Shown one piece after another: positions 60,320-64,000 of a DNA stretch of 64,000 nucleotides. The translations under genes and the position numbers were made by a program. The number at the start of each line of letters is the position of its first letter. Position 1 is the stretch's first letter. Origin of the DNA: Rhabditophanes sp. KR3021 (Eukaryota; Nematoda; Chromadorea; Rhabditida; Alloionematidae). Under the pieces are notes generated by a model. It worked only from the letters and a program-made list of their open reading frames with translations. It made no database searches and was not told the DNA's origin. The DNA is taken from assembly GCA_963281155.1 (NCBI GenBank), contig CAUJLY010000001.1, positions 3,844,001 to 3,908,000 of the forward strand, in the 5' to 3' direction.

Positions 60320-63300
60320 CTAATGCTGCATTTTGTCTACATGCTTTTGTATTATTTCATTTGATATTTTAGCAGCTTCCGCTTTGGCCAGTTTCTTAGA
60401 AGCTTCCTGCATTTTCCTCTTTGCCGATATAACTTGCTTCTTTTCGGGGGCTTCTTTTTCCGCTTTTTCTTTTATTTCACCTTTTCCTTCTTTGGAAGCA
60501 GGAGGACCAGTCCATTGACTTGGATTGCTGAGAGAATATTTGAATGGTTCGAGATCAACCAAATCCTGCGTCAAACACACGGCAAGTAAGTACTCATAAT
60601 TGAAAATGGGAATATCACATTGTAAGTGACCAAAGTAATTAATTAGATCATACTCGGACACCAGCATTAACAACGGTATTTTATTGTCGTGACATTCCTT
60701 AATTCGGTTAATATCCGGTATTTGTTGTTCAAGCGTGCCACCTAGAAGGATAACAAGGCGAGCCAGTAGTCTTAGGGAAGGATATACATTTTGTGATAAG
60801 TGAATAGTTACTCCGTCTAAAACTTTCCTTGCTCTAGCCATAATTAAGGATCCTTTTAAATTGAAACAATAATCTTTTTGAGGTTGCTTGGTGTCCAAGA
60901 CGAAACAGTGTTCTGGTAGCATAGTTAGAGCAATATAACTGTATGTGATCCATTCGTGTGAGATGATGTGTACTCCTCTAGCAATTCCAATACAGAGATC
61001 ATAGTTTCGGGCAATTGAGGGCATGACTAGGTGGGTACATTCCAATATGTCCTTTGTAATGGTATTTCCAAGAAATAGTGCCTTTTTTGATAGTATGCAG
61101 AGTTGTGGGTCACTAAATCCGGAAAAGCAAATTAAATTTGTTTGAGTTGCATCTTTGGCAAATACGATTCTCGAGAGTTCAATTTGTTCTTCGTTTGGCA
61201 CGTCATCACCATACAAGAGGACATTATTTGTTAGGTTTAAGGCAGTGGTTTCGCCAACACTCTTTTTTATTTCTTTGATCTTGGGAATATCTAATTTTTT
61301 AACAAACATATCCACCCTCCATGGCATCATCATTGATTTCGTGTTTTCATTCAGCATTTCCAATTGCATCTTACTGACAGTCCATTCGGCGGGTTTTGTT
61401 TGGCCTGATATGTGATATTTTGGGTCAAGCAATGTTTCCACCCCCTCACTAATTCCAAAGTAAACATCCAACAACCATTTGAACGATAGAGGTGTAACTT
61501 CTTCTTTTTCTACTTTCTCAGCAAAATCAGGATCATAGGACTTGCAAATGACTCCATTGCATCCTTCCACGATGTAACTTGAAAAGGAACAACCGATTAC
61601 TTTGAGCATGTGTCTTATTTCTGAGGTCTCGTCGGAACTGAATCCATGGATTGCGATGAAAATATGTTGTTTGGCAAATGATTTGTCCACACAAAAAGAG
61701 GGCAAATGTGAATATTTGAAAGGTGGAACCATCGCCTTGCACTCCATAACATCATTTAGATACTGAAGAGTAACGCACTTTCTTTTAGCAGTTAAAGACA
61801 AAGATTCAACGAGATTATGCTGAATGTGCATGCAAACGATATGATTAATTTGGGCTCCAGTGACAAATGGCGTCATGCAGATCTCGCCTCCGTGAAACTC
61901 GATGGCTGCGATAATTTGGCTTTTATCAATATCTTCCGTGCATCTCAAATCCTCAGCCAAGGCAAAGACGGCCCCAGCTAAAGGAATTTCGGGGTTGTTG
62001 ATTGGTATCATTTGCTTTGATTCCATGTCGAATGAGGATTCTTGTGACCTATTATCTAATTAGAATGTCATTAGTCATAAATATATTGGGGTATTGTTTA
62101 CTTACTTGTATTTGTAATGTGATTGGGAGCCATTTTTCGAGGATCGCTAAAGGGTGGATTTAAGGCTGTTAATTTATCATTCGATTGGCTAGATCTTAAA
62201 GGTTGTCCAACAGGCGGCATATTTTTGTTTTGTAGGGAAGCTGATGAGTTTCCTCTTGATAAGTGCACACCGTTTGGATTTAAATTAGGGGTCGCTGGGA
62301 CTGAAACTGAGTTATTTGGAGGGTAATCGTATATGGATCGTATTCCAGCAGAATGAGGGGTGGTTTGTGTTGGATACTGGATTTGGGAAGTTGTTGGAAT
62401 TTGGGTTGGTCTAAGGGGATAAATTTGGTGTGGCGAAATGACCCCTTTCTGTTCGTACTTAACTCCCCCATTTCCATTGGCCGCATTGACACCATTAATG
62501 GCATTATTCTGTGTACTAATAACGTTGTTTTGTGCATTAATAATGTTATTTTGTGTATTAGCAATGCTGTTTTGTGCATTTATTGCATTTATCACATTTT
62601 GCCCGCTATTTAATGAGTTGTTGATTGTATTAGGTGCAGGGGTGTTATTAATTGCGTTGGCTTGGAGGTTATTGTTTGGATGTTGGTAATGCTTCTGATA
62701 ATTAGGATCCATTTGATGGTGCATTTCGGGGTTGAAGTTTATTCTTGGTCTGGAAGGAGACTGAAGAGGTTGTGTATTCGGAGGACCATTTTGAGTCTTC
62801 AACCGCAACTCCTGTTGATGTTGCTGGTGTTGAAGTTGGTGATGTTGGTGATGCTGGTGTTGATGTTGCGGATGCTGCTGGTAATGGGCAGAATCAAATC
62901 CAGAACTGGGTTGGTAGTGTTGGGAATACTGGGCAAAAGCAGGATTCACGGGGTACGTCGGCGTTTGTTGGTACCCCTGCATTTGGTTGTAATTCTGGAA
63001 CACACCCCCGTTATTCCATTGCTGCTGTTGCTGTTGCTGTTGATTTTGCTGTTGATTTTGATTTTGGGGAGGTGGTGGTCTAACAATTGTCTTGACTCCA
63101 CCAGCATCATTGTTTGGCATGATAAGAACATTATTGCTTGGTATAATATTGTTGGTATTGTTGATATTGCTGATATTGCTGATATTGCTGATATTATTAA
63201 TACTATTAGCAGGCATTATACCATTATTGGTGGCCTTAACGTTGTTGTTAGTCGTGATATTATTAATTGGCATTGGATTATTTGGCATGTTAGTAATTGG

Positions 63301-63705
63301 CACATTGTTGTGTGCATAAGGAGGCTGCTGCGCGATGTGATTTCTAGGTGAATTAATTACTGGAGGTTCTCGGTAATTTTTAGGCATTGGCGAGTAACAT
63401 CCTTGAGAGTAGAGTTGTTGTGGAGGCATCCTGGAGACGGGGGGCTGGTGGTAGTTTGAGGGTGTGGCGTGTATTGGCATTTGTTGGTGCCTAGTGATAG
63501 TTAGTGGCGAATTTTGATTGCTGGAAGTATCGGATGCCGATAAATTTGAATGGGGCAAATTAGAAGCACCGGACAAATTGGAATTGGTTAGGGACGAGCC
63601 AGATAGATTGTGATGTTCTCTGAAATAAGATTGGTCCTGTTCGTAAGAGGCATTTTCGAATGATCTATTTTGGTCTAAGCTTCGGTTTGATCGGTGTTCA
63701 TTCAT
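60320..63705 (-). CDS. pis-1-like/PAXIP1: PTIP/PAXIP1-like BRCT protein, copy 2
   Basis: Exons 63705-62106 and 62055-60320 are joined by a 50-nt intron and give 1111 residues. The whole BRCT exon is identical in protein sequence to copy 1 (578 residues after the intron), and even out-of-frame open frames match, so the DNA is essentially identical. In the unstructured exon the copies differ by three in-frame length changes (loss of one 5-residue INNMP unit, loss of NTN, gain of QQQN in the Gln run) and one Ala-to-Thr change before IVRPP. Both copies keep start, splice sites and stop, so both look functional. The upstream region is also conserved to the window edge, so both copies may share promoter activity. 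Confidence 0.85.
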
Positions 63706-64000
63706 CACAATCTATTAAACGAATAAACGGAAGGGGTATATGAATATGAGAATATTTAGTAAGTAATGTGTGTAGAGGCAAATCGTATCGGTAATATTAA
63801 CATAAATGTATTATTTAGAGCTCAGTATTTTGTTGTCTTTTTATATACAAAAGTGTTGTTGGCACAATAATATTATTTTAGTTTATGATAAGTTTTGGAG
63901 GAATGCAACTTGAATAACAATCTTGGTGAGACCACTAGTGTAAAATGTGATCGCTAACAACAATACAACAAATAAGTAGAACGAATAAATTAAAGAAAGA

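Larger units (their letters stand above)
59191..64000. repeat. Right arm of large inverted repeat
   Basis: Reverse complement of 40611-45335. The inner end is near 59191; the outer end is beyond the window. Differences from the left arm concentrate between 59191 and about 60215 (many substitutions plus a 90-bp insertion at 60071-60160). From about 60216 to 64000 the arms match almost perfectly apart from repeat-unit length changes in the PTIP low-complexity exon. Confidence 0.92.

Noticed and set aside
40611..64000. Inverted repeat as a DNA transposon with terminal inverted repeats
   Set aside because: The arms contain a full host PTIP gene, there is no transposase, and the spacer genes are unrelated host genes; a segmental inverted duplication fits better.
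1..64000. tRNA, rRNA, CRISPR or bacterial-type operons
   Set aside because: No tRNA-like T-loop/acceptor pairings, no rRNA motifs and no regularly spaced direct repeats were noticed; spliced eukaryotic genes fill the window.

Overview
This is a 64 kb stretch of an AT-rich animal genome, almost certainly a free-living or parasitic nematode. The evidence is a cuticle collagen with the nematode N-terminal block, several seven-transmembrane receptors of nematode chemoreceptor type, and compact genes with short GT-AG introns (many of 40-50 nt). I cannot name the species or clade from the sequence.

Layout: 0.7-16.7 kb is gene-dense. It holds a six-exon glutamine-dependent NAD+ synthetase (with a foreign zinc-finger-like gene on the opposite strand inside one intron), the last exon of a receptor, an organic-cation-transporter-like MFS carrier, a cysteine-rich secreted protein facing a GPI-anchor-like surface protein tail to tail, a single-exon chemoreceptor, a mitochondrial sulfide:quinone oxidoreductase (also hosting an antisense degenerate gene in an intron) and a COA1-like cytochrome oxidase assembly factor. 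16.7-26.6 kb is a gene desert with one degenerate ~40 bp tandem repeat. 26.6-40.5 kb carries a PACS sorting adaptor whose two largest introns each host an antisense degenerate gene of one shared unknown family, then a CUB-domain fragment, a second chemoreceptor, a seven-EGF secreted protein, a decayed peptide-type GPCR, a cuticle collagen and a chromodomain-SET histone methyltransferase.

40.6-64.0 kb is organised as a large inverted duplication. Two arms of about 4.7-4.8 kb (40611-45335 and 59191-64000, the second still open at the window edge) each carry a complete PTIP/PAXIP1-like BRCT gene plus a dead secreted-protein gene. They flank a 13.9 kb spacer. The outer 3.8 kb of the arms is virtually identical, apart from small in-frame repeat-length changes, while the inner ~0.9 kb is clearly diverged. 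The change is abrupt, just past the PTIP stop codon. The spacer holds a secreted cystine-knot protein, a three-TM protein, a degenerate Ig-type membrane receptor, a 12-TM carrier-like protein, a cyclic-nucleotide-gated channel with an unusual pore motif, and a diverged methyltransferase-like protein that may be a mitochondrial transcription factor B.

Functional links are loose, as expected in a eukaryote: mitochondrial metabolism (SQOR, COA1, possible TFB), chemosensation (chemoreceptors, CNG channel), chromatin (SET, PTIP) and the cuticle or cell surface. Exon models below were built by hand from splice signals and protein homology from memory. For the multi-exon models the summed exon length was checked to be a multiple of three.
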